The position numbers and the translations under genes were made by a program. A DNA stretch of 64,000 bases from Amycolatopsis sp. FBCC-B4732 (GTDB lineage Bacteria > Actinomycetota > Actinomycetes > Mycobacteriales > Pseudonocardiaceae): the NCBI RefSeq assembly GCF_023008405.1, contig NZ_CP095376.1, positions 6,552,501-6,616,500 on the forward strand. The letters run 5' to 3'. Positions within the stretch are counted from its first letter, which is position 1. The number at the start of each line of letters is the position of its first letter. A model generated the notes under the pieces. That model was not told the DNA's origin. It did no database searches and saw only the letters and a program-made list of their open reading frames with translations. Positions 9,140 to 17,654 of this stretch are shown here, piece after piece.

Positions 9140-10243
9140 GTGAGCGCCGTGGAGACCTTGAGCCGACGGGCCCTGAACCGGGCGACGCTGGAGCGCCAGC
9201 TGCTGCTCCGCCGCGCGAAGATGTCCGCTTTCGAGGCGGTGGAGCACCTGGCCGGGCTCCAGGCGCAGGCGCCGTTCCCGCCGTACTACGCGCTGTGGCC
9301 GCGGCTGCACGGTTTCCGGCCGGCGGATCTGGCCTCGCTGCTTGAGAGCAGGCAGGTGGTCCGGATCGCGCTGATGCGCGGCACGGTCCACCTGGTGACG
9401 GCGGCGGACGCGCTGGCGTGGCGCCCGGTGGTCCAGGTGCTGTACGAGCGCGACCTGAAGTCGAACACCCAGCACGCGGCTCCGCTGGCCGGGCTGGACC
9501 ACACCGAGGTCGCCGCGGCAGCGCGTGAACTGCTCGCGCGCTCGCCGCTGTCGAGCACGGCCCTGGGCGCGGAGCTCGCGCGGCGGTGGGACGCGCCCGC
9601 GGCGTCGCTGACCCACCTGGCACGGGGGCGGCTGCCGCTGGTGCAGACCCCGCCGCGCGCGATCTGGGGCAAGGCCGGGCAGACGACGTACGCGTGCTTG
9701 GAGGAGTGGGTGGGCTCGCCGCTCTCACCGCCTTCGCCGGCTTCGCTGATCTCGCGCTACCTGCGCGCGTTCGGCCCGGCGTCGGTGGCGGACGTCCAGA
9801 CGTGGGCGGGCATCACGCGCCTCGGCGAGGTGGCGGCGTCGATGGACCTGCGGCGCTACCGCGATCCGGACGGCCGGGAGCTGCTCGACCTGCCGGAGCT
9901 GTCGGTGCCGGACCCCGACGTGCCGGCGCCGCCGCGGCTGCTGGGGCCGTTCGACCAGACGATCCTGTCGTACGCGGACCGGACGCGGGTGGTTTCGGAC
10001 GACTACCGCAAGCGGGTGATCACGCAGAACGGGCTGGTGAAGGGGACCTTGCTGGTGGGCGGGTACGTCCGCGGGTTCTGGGAGATCAAGACGGCGAAGA
10101 AGGCGGCGGTCGTGGAGCTGACGCCGTTCGAGAAGCTGCCGAAGCGCGACTTGGCGGCGTTGGAGAGCGCGGCCGGGCAGCTGATGAGCTGGGCCGAGCC
10201 GGCCGCGGAGACCCAGGAGGTCAGGGTGCTGGCCGCAGCGTGA
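9140..10243 (+). CDS. Winged-helix protein of the HTH_42/AlkZ family
   Basis: This 367-residue protein has tandem winged-helix architecture with LAGLQAQAPFPPYYALWPRL near the N-terminus and LLGPFDQTILSYADRTRVV in the second half, both typical of HTH_42 (DUF1006) proteins. The QAQ triplet corresponds to the QxQ catalytic motif reported for AlkZ-like DNA glycosylases, which excise bulky or crosslinked alkylpurines, some as self-resistance. Whether this copy is an active glycosylase is inference. I chose the GTG at 9140; GTG at 9149 is equally possible. The stop overlaps the barstar-like gene by 23 bases. Confidence 0.75.
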   Translation: MSAVETLSRRALNRATLERQLLLRRAKMSAFEAVEHLAGLQAQAPFPPYYALWPRLHGFRPADLASLLESRQVVRIALMRGTVHLVTAADALAWRPVVQVLYERDLKSNTQHAAPLAGLDHTEVAAAARELLARSPLSSTALGAELARRWDAPAASLTHLARGRLPLVQTPPRAIWGKAGQTTYACLEEWVGSPLSPPSPASLISRYLRAFGPASVADVQTWAGITRLGEVAASMDLRRYRDPDGRELLDLPELSVPDPDVPAPPRLLGPFDQTILSYADRTRVVSDDYRKRVITQNGLVKGTLLVGGYVRGFWEIKTAKKAAVVELTPFEKLPKRDLAALESAAGQLMSWAEPAAETQEVRVLAAA

Positions 10244-10661
10244 CGCCGGCGGCTTCGAGCACTTCGCGGACCCGCGGCACCTCGGGGCCCACGACGGTGA
10301 ACGGGGCGGTCGCACCGGAACCGCCTCTCAGGCAGTCGGCGAGCGCGTCGAGGTTCCGGCCGAAGTACCCACCGGCCATTCGACCCGGTCGTGCCCGGCC
10401 CCAAGGTTCTTCGCGGCCGGGGTCCAGCCGGCCACAGCCCCCGATCGGCCGCGCGGCCGGCGCGGGCGGGTCGTGGAGCGGCTCGCGCAGCACGAGGTCC
10501 GCGTGGCGGCCACCGCGCGGAAACCACTCGGCGATGTCGAGCCGGAGCAGGCAGCGCACAGCCCCCGCAGCCTGAGCGGCGCTCCCCCGGGGCCGGTGAA
10601 CACGCCTTCGGCCGCCGCGCACGGGATGCGCCGGTCGCCGTCGTCTTCGACCAGCACACAC
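10221..10661 (-). pseudogene. Barstar-family protein, apparently frameshifted
   Basis: The C-terminal half is clearly barstar-like: MAGGYFGRNLDALADCLRGG followed by FTVVGPEVPRVREVL, preceded by LDIAEWFPRGGRHADLVL. The N-terminal part of this frame (MCAGRRRRRPAH...) is Arg-rich and unlike a real protein. A neighbouring frame supplies a sensible N-terminus (VLVEDDGDRRIPCAAAEGVF then TGPGGAPLRLRG). The two frames meet near 10570-10600, so a one-base indel or sequencing error is likely. Barstar proteins inhibit barnase-type RNases; no barnase gene is seen nearby. Confidence 0.55.
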
Positions 10662-10759
10662 CGCGGGAGCCCGTCCCGACCCTGTCGTGGCCGGAAATCT
10701 CGATCTAGTGACCGATCGTGTCCTGTTGTCACAGCTTCCCGATGCGTAACTTCCCCTGC

Positions 10760-12229
10760 ATGAGTAGTTCGGCGAAGGGGCCGTCGGTGCTGATCGTGGG
10801 CACCGGGTTCGGCGGGATCGGGACGGCGATCGAACTGCGGCGCGCCGGGTTCACCGACTTCACGATCCTGGAGAGCGCCGCCGAGGCCGGTGGGGTCTGG
10901 CGCGACAACACCTACCCCGGCGCCGCCTGTGACATCCCGTCGCCGCTGTACTCCTTCTCCTTCGAGCCCAACCCGCGGTGGCCGAAGCGGTTCTCGCACC
11001 AGCCGGACATCCTCGCCTACCTGCGCGGCGTCATCGCCAAGTACGGGCTCGAGCCGCACATCCGGTACCGGACCGAAGTCACCTCCGCCGCCTTCGACGA
11101 AACACGCGGGCTCTGGCGCGTCGAGACCGAAGACGGCGAGACCTACGAAGCGAACGTCTTCGTCCCCGCCGTCGGGCAGCTGTCGCGGCCGGTGCTGCCC
11201 GCCATCCCCAACCGCGAGAACTTCACCGGTGACGCCTTCCACTCGGCGCGGTGGGACCACGACGTCGACCTGACCGGCAAGCGCGTCGCCGTGATCGGGA
11301 CCGGGGCCAGTGCCGTGCAGTTCGTGCCCGAACTGCGCAAGCACGCCCAGCACGTCACCGTCTTCCAGCGGACGCCGCCATACGTCATGGCGAAGTCCGA
11401 TCCGAGCTACCGGCCGTGGCAGCACTGGCTCTTCGAGCACCTGCCGCCCACGCAGCTGCTCGGCCGGCTGCGGATCTTCCTGCTCGCCGAGTACGCGACC
11501 TACGCGATGACGAAACACCCCGTGCTGGCGAAGATGTTCGAGCTGCGGACCGCGCAGCTGCGCCGCCGCCACATCAAGGACCGGGAGCTGCGCGCGAAGC
11601 TGACGCCGTCCTATCCCCTGGGCTGCAAGCGGATCCTCTTCACCAACGACTACCTGCCCGCGCTCGCCCAGCCGAACGTCGACGTCGAGACGCGGCGGAT
11701 CACCGAGATCACCGAGAAGGGCGTGCGGGTCGAGGACGGGACCGAGCTCGAAGCGGACGTCCTGGTCTACGGCACCGGGTTCGCCGCGACGGAGTTCCTC
11801 GGCCGGCTGTCGGTGACCGGCCTCGGCGGGCGAACGCTGCAGGACGAGTGGTCCGGCGGCGCGCGGGCGTACCTCGGCATGGCCGTGCCCGGGTTCCCGA
11901 ACCTGTTCTGCGTCTACGGCCCCAACACCAACCTCGGCGCCGGGTCGATCATCTACATGATCGAGCGCCAGGCCCGGTACATCCGGCAAGCGGTGGAGCA
12001 GCTCGCGCGTCCCGGCGTGTCCTATTTGGACGTCCGGCCCGAAGTCGAGCAGCGCTACGACGACGAAGTGCAGAAGCGCCTGGGCCACAGCGTGTGGAGC
12101 GCCTGCACGAGCTGGTACCGCCAGGCCGACGGCCGCGTCACGACGAACTGGCCCGGCCTGGTCACCGAGTACGACCGCCGGACCCGGCGGCTCGACCCCG
12201 CGGACTACCGCATGGGAGCAGTGGCGTGA
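10760..12229 (+). CDS. Flavin-containing (Baeyer-Villiger-type) monooxygenase
   Basis: This 489-residue flavoprotein has the FAD motif GTGFGG at residues 14-19, the NADPH motif VIGTGASA (residues ~179-186), and the BVMO fingerprint FxGxxxHxxxWD with F155, G157, H161, W165 and D166. Such enzymes insert oxygen into ketones or hydroxylate, using FAD and NADPH. I chose MSSSAKGPSV; ATGs upstream at 10742 are possible. The stop overlaps the GMC oxidoreductase start (GTGA), so the two probably act on the same substrate, perhaps a sterol or terpenoid. Confidence 0.9.
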   Translation: MSSSAKGPSVLIVGTGFGGIGTAIELRRAGFTDFTILESAAEAGGVWRDNTYPGAACDIPSPLYSFSFEPNPRWPKRFSHQPDILAYLRGVIAKYGLEPHIRYRTEVTSAAFDETRGLWRVETEDGETYEANVFVPAVGQLSRPVLPAIPNRENFTGDAFHSARWDHDVDLTGKRVAVIGTGASAVQFVPELRKHAQHVTVFQRTPPYVMAKSDPSYRPWQHWLFEHLPPTQLLGRLRIFLLAEYATYAMTKHPVLAKMFELRTAQLRRRHIKDRELRAKLTPSYPLGCKRILFTNDYLPALAQPNVDVETRRITEITEKGVRVEDGTELEADVLVYGTGFAATEFLGRLSVTGLGGRTLQDEWSGGARAYLGMAVPGFPNLFCVYGPNTNLGAGSIIYMIERQARYIRQAVEQLARPGVSYLDVRPEVEQRYDDEVQKRLGHSVWSACTSWYRQADGRVTTNWPGLVTEYDRRTRRLDPADYRMGAVA

Positions 12230-13887
12230 CGGACTACGACGTCCTCGTGATCGGCTCGGGCTTCGGCGGCAGCGTGACGGCGTTGCGGCTGACCGAGAAG
12301 GGTTACCGCGTCGGCGTGCTGGAGACCGGGCGCCGGTTCGCCGACGACGAATTCGCCAAGACGTCGTGGCGGCTGCGGAAGTACCTGTGGGCGCCCGCGC
12401 TGGGCTGTTTCGGCATCCAGCGGCTGACCCTGCTGAAGAACACCTTCGTGATGAGCGGTTCCGGCGTCGGCGGTGGTTCGCTGGTGTACGCGAACACGCT
12501 GTACGAGCCCCCGGACAAGTTCTACGAAGACCCGCAGTGGGCGCACATCACGGACTGGAAGGCCGAACTGGCGCCGTACTACGACCAGGCGAAGCGGATG
12601 CTCGGCGTGGTCGAGAACCCGGCGACGACGCCCGCGGACCGCGTGCTTCGCGAGGTGGCCGACGACATGGGCATCGGGCACACGTACCGCCGCACGCCGG
12701 TCGGCGTCTACTTCGGACAGTCCGGGGTGGACCCGTTCTTCGGCGGCGCGGGCCCGGCACGCCAGTCGTGCACGCTGTGCGGCGAGTGCATGACCGGCTG
12801 CCGCGTCGGCGCGAAGAACACGACCGTCAAGAACTACCTCTACCTGGCCGAACAGGCGGGCGCGGTGGTCCACCCGCTGACGACGGCGGTGTCGGTCCGG
12901 CCGGTCGACGGCGGGTACGCGGTGGACACGGTCCGCACCGGCCGCCGGTCGCGCCGGACGTTCACCGCGCAGCAGGTGGTGTTCTCCGCGGCCGCGCTGG
13001 GCACGCAACGGCTGCTGCACCGGCTGCGGGACAACGGGACGCTGCCTTCGCTGTCGCCGCGGCTCGGGCTCTTGGCGCGGACGAACTCCGAAGCGGTGCT
13101 GGCGGCGCGGTCGTTGCGCGGCGACACGGACTACACGCGCGGCGTCGCGATCACGTCGTCGATCCACCCGGACGAGGTCACGCACGTGGAGCCGGTACGG
13201 TACGGCCGCGGCAGCAACGTGATGGGCCTGATGGCGACGGTCCTGGTGGACGGCTCGCCCGGGCGTCGTCGCTGGGTGCTGGGGTTGCGCGAGCTGTGGC
13301 GTTCTCGCCGCGACCTGCTGCGGATCCACAACCCGCGCCACTGGTCGGAGCGGATGATCGGGCTGCTGGTGATGCAGACGCTCGACAACTCCGTGACGAC
13401 GTACACGAAACGCGGCCTGTTCGGCCGCCGCATGACGACCCGCCAGGGAGCGGGCTCGCCGTCGCCGGAGTGGATCCCGGCGGGCCACGAGGTGACCCGC
13501 CGGGTGGCGGAGAAGATCGGCGGCCTCCCGCAAGGCGCGTGGACGGACATGGCGAACATCCCGATCACGGGCCACTTCATCGGCGGCTGCACGATCGGCG
13601 ACTCCCCTTCGACGGGCGTCGTCGACCCGTACCAGCGGCTGTACGGGTATCCGGGGTTGCACGTGGTGGACGGTTCGGCGATCACGGCGAACCTGGGTGT
13701 CAATCCGTCGCTGACGATCACGGCGCAGGCGGAGCGGGCGATGGCGTTCTGGCCGAACCGCGGGGAGGCGGACCCCCGTCCCGAGCTGGGCGCGAAGTAC
13801 CGGCGGGTGGCGGCGGTGGCCCCGAAGAACCCGGCGGTGCCGTCGGACGCGCCGGGAGCGCTGCGATTGCCGGTGGTGGAGCGGTGA
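12226..13887 (+). CDS. GMC-family FAD oxidoreductase (cholesterol-oxidase-like)
   Basis: This 553-residue protein has GSGFGG at residues 10-15 and the GMC C-terminal motif HVVDGSAITANLGVNPSLTI. A Cys-rich motif SCTLCGECMTGCRVGAKNT, found in the cholesterol-oxidase-like subgroup, lies near residue 180. There is no signal peptide, so it is cytosolic. The GTG start overlaps the monooxygenase stop. Known relatives oxidise alcohol groups on sterols and similar molecules; the substrate here is not known. It converges on the HEPN-like gene with abutting stops. Confidence 0.9.
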   Translation: MTDYDVLVIGSGFGGSVTALRLTEKGYRVGVLETGRRFADDEFAKTSWRLRKYLWAPALGCFGIQRLTLLKNTFVMSGSGVGGGSLVYANTLYEPPDKFYEDPQWAHITDWKAELAPYYDQAKRMLGVVENPATTPADRVLREVADDMGIGHTYRRTPVGVYFGQSGVDPFFGGAGPARQSCTLCGECMTGCRVGAKNTTVKNYLYLAEQAGAVVHPLTTAVSVRPVDGGYAVDTVRTGRRSRRTFTAQQVVFSAAALGTQRLLHRLRDNGTLPSLSPRLGLLARTNSEAVLAARSLRGDTDYTRGVAITSSIHPDEVTHVEPVRYGRGSNVMGLMATVLVDGSPGRRRWVLGLRELWRSRRDLLRIHNPRHWSERMIGLLVMQTLDNSVTTYTKRGLFGRRMTTRQGAGSPSPEWIPAGHEVTRRVAEKIGGLPQGAWTDMANIPITGHFIGGCTIGDSPSTGVVDPYQRLYGYPGLHVVDGSAITANLGVNPSLTITAQAERAMAFWPNRGEADPRPELGAKYRRVAAVAPKNPAVPSDAPGALRLPVVER

Positions 13888-15246
13888 TCAGCGGCCCCAG
13901 GTGGCGGGGCCGCTCGAGGTGATCAGGACGCGCTGGGCCACGAACCGGATGAGGTCGAGGTCGTAGGTGAGCAGTTTCGATTCCCGCCCGAAGGGACGCA
14001 ACGGCTCTCCTCGGCCGTTTCCGCCTTCCTTGCCGTGGACGATCCGGCAGCGCAGGTCGTAGATCCGGTCGGCGACCTGCTCGACGAGAGACGCGCTGGT
14101 GTCCTTCGGGTTGAGCAGCCGGACGTCGGAGATCCGCTTCTTGTCGGCCATCGCCGCGGCGCCATGGGGATGACCTTCGAGGTAGCCGACGAGCGCACTG
14201 GCGTCAACGCAGCGTGTCACGGTCGCCTTCAACTGCTCCCGCTCGGTCGCCGAGGCACGACCCGTGTCGGTGACCATCTCGATGATCCGGCCGAGCACGA
14301 CATCGTCATCGTGGTCGAAGCGGGGATCTCTGAGCACGTCGCGGAGCTTCTGGATGGCGGCCACTCGCGCGTACTTCGGCATGAAGAATTCGAGCACCTG
14401 GTAGTAGGCGAGGTATTCCAGCAATGGCGCCGACACCAGCGTTCGCGCGTAGAGGTACAACGACGCCGCGTCATAGTTGTGCGCGAGAACGGGAAACCTC
14501 GGCATCTTGGTCGACAAGGCATCCTCGTCGCTCGGTTCGGAAGCCCACTCCACACGGTAGTCCTTCTTCAGCCGGAACGCTAAGCCGTAGCTCAGATCGA
14601 GGTCGATGAAGAACGAGGTGGAGATCTCCTGAAGGAGTCCTAGCGCTTGGTCGTGCCGTTCCGTGGTGACACCGGTGATCGCGACGCCCCACGTGCGCGG
14701 ATTCTCCCGGCAAGCGACTCGTAACGCCCTCGGTGGCGGCCGCTGAATCGTGATCGACAGTCCTTCCACAGATGGGTGTTCGACACGCAATCTGACCGGT
14801 TCACGGAAGGCGGTCTCAGTCAGCGCCTCGCCCTCACGTGGGGCCAGGTCCGGGTCGTCCTCCGGCATCGGCACCAGCCCCGGGATCTTCTTCTGAGCAA
14901 GACCGAACCCGTCGGCCGTGTACCCGAGGGCAGCGACCACCGTGCCGGACGACCGGTCGAGGAAGGCATCGTAGTCACCGAGGAAAACCCAGTGCGCGAA
15001 GTCGGTCGAAGCCCAGTCCGCCGCGTCACGCCGCGATATGCGCACTTCCCGCTGGGCGCGGCCGGCCGGGAATTCGACACGAAGCTCCGGCTCGCCGACG
15101 ATCGCTACGGTCGGGTGAGCGTTCCAGCGCAGGGTCCACACCTTCAGCCCGGCAGCGTGCGCACGATCGGCGATCTCCCGCAACTCCGGGGCCAGCTCGT
15201 CATCCTGCTCCGCGTCCGAAGGAGTCACGGTCGCAGAGCCTGGCAC
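13888..15246 (-). CDS. Uncharacterised protein with a HEPN-like C-terminal region
   Basis: This is a 452-residue protein without signal or membrane segments. The N-terminal ~230 residues show no recognised motif. The C-terminal half resembles ApeA/MauJ-type HEPN proteins: LEYLAYYQVLEFFMPKYARV, then VEQVADRIYDLRCRIVHGKE. RCRIVH fits the RNase motif R-x4-H of active HEPN domains. Base composition looks less GC-extreme than neighbours, which hints at transfer. I chose the GTG at 15246, 40 bases from the divergent PPOX gene; GTG at 15228 is an alternative. A defence or RNA-cleaving role is inference only. Confidence 0.65.
   Translation of the reverse strand: MPGSATVTPSDAEQDDELAPELREIADRAHAAGLKVWTLRWNAHPTVAIVGEPELRVEFPAGRAQREVRISRRDAADWASTDFAHWVFLGDYDAFLDRSSGTVVAALGYTADGFGLAQKKIPGLVPMPEDDPDLAPREGEALTETAFREPVRLRVEHPSVEGLSITIQRPPPRALRVACRENPRTWGVAITGVTTERHDQALGLLQEISTSFFIDLDLSYGLAFRLKKDYRVEWASEPSDEDALSTKMPRFPVLAHNYDAASLYLYARTLVSAPLLEYLAYYQVLEFFMPKYARVAAIQKLRDVLRDPRFDHDDDVVLGRIIEMVTDTGRASATEREQLKATVTRCVDASALVGYLEGHPHGAAAMADKKRISDVRLLNPKDTSASLVEQVADRIYDLRCRIVHGKEGGNGRGEPLRPFGRESKLLTYDLDLIRFVAQRVLITSSGPATWGR
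13890..13914. terminator. Hairpin at the convergent gene ends
   Basis: Nine-base perfect arms (AGCGGCCCC and GGGGCCGCT) with a 7-base loop lie immediately after the GMC stop and inside the last codons of the opposing gene. No T-tract is seen. It could act as a bidirectional terminator. Confidence 0.45.
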
Positions 15247-15286
15247 ATCCAGCCGCCCACGAGCAATTCTCGCTAAGCTCGCCTCC

Positions 15287-15769
15287 GTGCAGCCCAACGA
15301 GGTCATCGACGTCCTGAACCGCCCCGCCAGCCAGGAACTCCTCGCCCGGACCATCGCGCGGCTCGGTTATGTCGCCGGAGACGGGACACCGCGGGTGGTT
15401 CCGATCGGGTTCACCTGGAACGGTGCGGAATTCGTTCTCTGCACGGCCAAAAACGCCGCGAAAGTCCGGTCGCTGCGGAAGAATCCCGCCGTCGCCTTGA
15501 CGATCGACACCGAAGCGCAGCCGCCCAAGATCCTGCTGATCCGCGGGAACAGCACCCAGGAGGCGCTCGATGACCTCCCCGCCGAGTTCCTGCGGCAGGC
15601 CGCCGGAATGCCGCCGGAGCAGGCCGCCGCTTGGGAAGCCGAGGTCCGCGATCTCTACGCCGACGGCATGGTGCGGATCAAGGTGACACCGTCGTGGGCG
15701 AAGCTGATCGACTTCGAAACCACCCTGCCCAGCGCCGTCGAAGAGCTGGTCCGCCGCAAGAACGGCTAG
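15287..15769 (+). CDS. Pyridoxamine-5'-phosphate-oxidase-like flavin/F420 protein
   Basis: This 160-residue split beta-barrel protein begins MQPNEVIDVLNRPASQELLA. The core RLGYVAGDGTPRVVPIGFTWNG (shown for position only) and NPAVALTIDTE match the PPOX class of FMN- or F420-binding proteins. Substrates in this class range from biliverdin to xenobiotics; none can be assigned here. The stop overlaps the stop of the SARP-LysR regulator by four bases, so the two converge. Confidence 0.82.
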   Translation: MQPNEVIDVLNRPASQELLARTIARLGYVAGDGTPRVVPIGFTWNGAEFVLCTAKNAAKVRSLRKNPAVALTIDTEAQPPKILLIRGNSTQEALDDLPAEFLRQAAGMPPEQAAAWEAEVRDLYADGMVRIKVTPSWAKLIDFETTLPSAVEELVRRKNG

Positions 15770-17478
15770 CCCGCCGACAGTTCCGCGGCCACCGAGACGT
15801 ACGCGCGGATCGCTTCGTTCTCCTCCGACGCGCGCCACACCGGGACCGCGAGCATCGGCGGGATGTCCGGCACCGGGATCACCTTCAGCCCCGGGAACGG
15901 GTAGCGCTCCAGCAGCGAGACCACCGAGATGTGCAGGCCGATGCCGCGCGCCACCAGGGAAAGCATGTCCTCCGCGCCGATGCGGGTGCGGCCGATCAGC
16001 TGCGGGACGTCCTCCTCCGTGCGCGGGATCGGACGGCCCGACGGCGTGACCGGCGGGGCCCACAGGTCGCGTGCCACCGGATGGAGGGCCTTGCCCGGGT
16101 CGAGCAGCCGGTGGTCCGCGAGGTCCTCCAGGCTGACCGTCGTGCACGAGGCGAGCGGGTGGTCGTCGCGCAGCAGGAGGCCGCGGGGCACCGTCAGCAG
16201 CGCCGGGCCGGTGCGCAGGTTGGGTTGCGCGAACGAGCGCGTGTCGCCGCCCGGGGACCAGTGCAGCACCAGGTCGAGGTCGCCCTCGGCGAGCAGGTCC
16301 GTTTCGTTCCAGCGCTGGCCGATGCGGGTCGGGGTCAGGGTGACGCGGCACGCCGGGTGGCGGCGTTCGAACTCGGTCGTCACCCGCGTCACCAGGTCGC
16401 CGCCGAGGCTGGCCACGTAGCCCACGCGCAGGCGGCCGCCGATGCGGCGCTCGGCCAGCCGGGTCTCGGTGAAGATCGCCGCCAGCTCGGCCACGCCCGC
16501 GCGAGCGCCCGTGCGCAGCCGCTCCCCCAGCTCCGTCAGCCGGACGCCGCTTTCGCCGGACACCACCAGCGCGCCGCCGATTTCGGCTTCCAGCTCGCCG
16601 ATCTCCTTCTCCAGTACGTCGGCCGTGCTGCGGACCCGCCACGCCGCGGCCTCGAAGTCGCCTTCGCGCGCCACGATCAGCAACGTCGCGACCGCGCGGA
16701 TCGCGGCCAGCTCGATCAAGGACCCGGTCCGGGCGCCGGCCCGCGCGAGCGGCGCGTCCAGTTCGGGGTCACCGGCCAGGATCCGGCGGTGCAGCTCCCG
16801 CAGCGCCGGGCCCGGGTCCGCGCCGAGTGAGCCCGCCAGCCGCCGCCGGACGCGCTCGAAGTGCGCCAGCGCGTCCGCCTGCCGGCCGCTGCGGTAGTAG
16901 GCGAGGATCAGCTGGCCGGCCAGCCGCTCGTCGAACGGGTGGTCCGCGGCGGCCCGGGGCAGCTTCGCCAGCAGCGCCGCGTGCCGCCCGAGCCGCAGCG
17001 AGACGTCGTTGCGGTCCAGCCGGGCCGCGTGCCGCTCGGCTTCCAGGCCCTCCCGGACCTCGGTCAGCCACGGCGAATCCAGCCCGGCGAACGGTTCGCC
17101 CCGCCACAGCGCCAGCGCGTCGTCGAACAGCGCGGCCGCGGTGACGTCGCCCGCCGCGGCGCGCGCGAGCGCCACCTTCTCCCGGAACCGGTGCAGGTCG
17201 AGCGCGTCCAGGTCGACGCGCAGCAGGTAGCCGTGCGCGGTGCGGTCGATCGCGCACCCGGCGGCGCGCAGCCGCGAAAGGTAGCTGCGGACCGTCGCGG
17301 CCGCCCGGTGCGGCGGGCTCGCGCCCCAGACGCGCGTGACGAGCTGGTCGAGCGGCACCGGCCGGTTCGGCTCGGCCAGCAGCGCCGCGAGGACGTAGCG
17401 CCGCCGCGCGTGGCCGACGTCGAGGAGCGTGCCGCCGGACTCGGCTTCGAGGGTGCCGAGCACGCTGTAGCTGACCAC
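15766..17478 (-). CDS. SARP (Trans_reg_C-BTAD) fused to a LysR-type regulator
   Basis: This 570-residue protein joins two regulator types. Residues ~1-90 are an OmpR-like winged helix (VLGTLEAESGG..., LDQLVTRVWG) and ~95-235 a BTAD helical domain (DSPWLTEVREGLEAERHAAR), as in SARPs. Residues ~254-320 look like a LysR helix-turn-helix (IVAREGDFEAAAWRV, then GVRLTELGERL), and ~345-565 form a LysR substrate-binding domain (RVGYVASLGGDLV). I chose the GTG at 17478, which has GGGGAGGGAG just upstream. Two different DNA-binding domains plus an effector domain in one chain is unusual. The target is unknown. Confidence 0.85.
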   Translation of the reverse strand: MVSYSVLGTLEAESGGTLLDVGHARRRYVLAALLAEPNRPVPLDQLVTRVWGASPPHRAAATVRSYLSRLRAAGCAIDRTAHGYLLRVDLDALDLHRFREKVALARAAAGDVTAAALFDDALALWRGEPFAGLDSPWLTEVREGLEAERHAARLDRNDVSLRLGRHAALLAKLPRAAADHPFDERLAGQLILAYYRSGRQADALAHFERVRRRLAGSLGADPGPALRELHRRILAGDPELDAPLARAGARTGSLIELAAIRAVATLLIVAREGDFEAAAWRVRSTADVLEKEIGELEAEIGGALVVSGESGVRLTELGERLRTGARAGVAELAAIFTETRLAERRIGGRLRVGYVASLGGDLVTRVTTEFERRHPACRVTLTPTRIGQRWNETDLLAEGDLDLVLHWSPGGDTRSFAQPNLRTGPALLTVPRGLLLRDDHPLASCTTVSLEDLADHRLLDPGKALHPVARDLWAPPVTPSGRPIPRTEEDVPQLIGRTRIGAEDMLSLVARGIGLHISVVSLLERYPFPGLKVIPVPDIPPMLAVPVWRASEENEAIRAYVSVAAELSAG

Positions 17479-17599
17479 CGCACTCCCTCCCCGACCTGCG
17501 GATTCCACGATTCCGCAACGTTCGCACACGCCGCGTCCGGCAGTGTAAGCGGCGCAGGCGCGGGTGCCGAGGGGACGGCGCGCGCCCGGCTGGGGGTGT

Positions 17600-17644
17600 C
17601 ATGAAGGGGCCCTTCCGGACCTGGTCCGGAAGGGCCCCTTCATG
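17600..17644. terminator. Long perfect hairpin after the chitinase gene
   Basis: Arms of 21 bases (17600-17620 and 17624-17644) enclose a CTG loop; the ends read ATGAAGGGG and CCCCTTCAT. It lies 11 bases past the chitinase stop and has no T-tract. It resembles the other GTGAAGG-type 3'-end hairpins of this window. Confidence 0.75.
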
Positions 17645-17654
17645 GCGAGAACGG

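Noticed and set aside
9140..17478. Secondary-metabolite gene cluster around the BVMO, GMC and SARP genes
   Set aside because: No polyketide, peptide, terpene or RiPP core enzyme is present; the oxidoreductase pair alone does not support a cluster.
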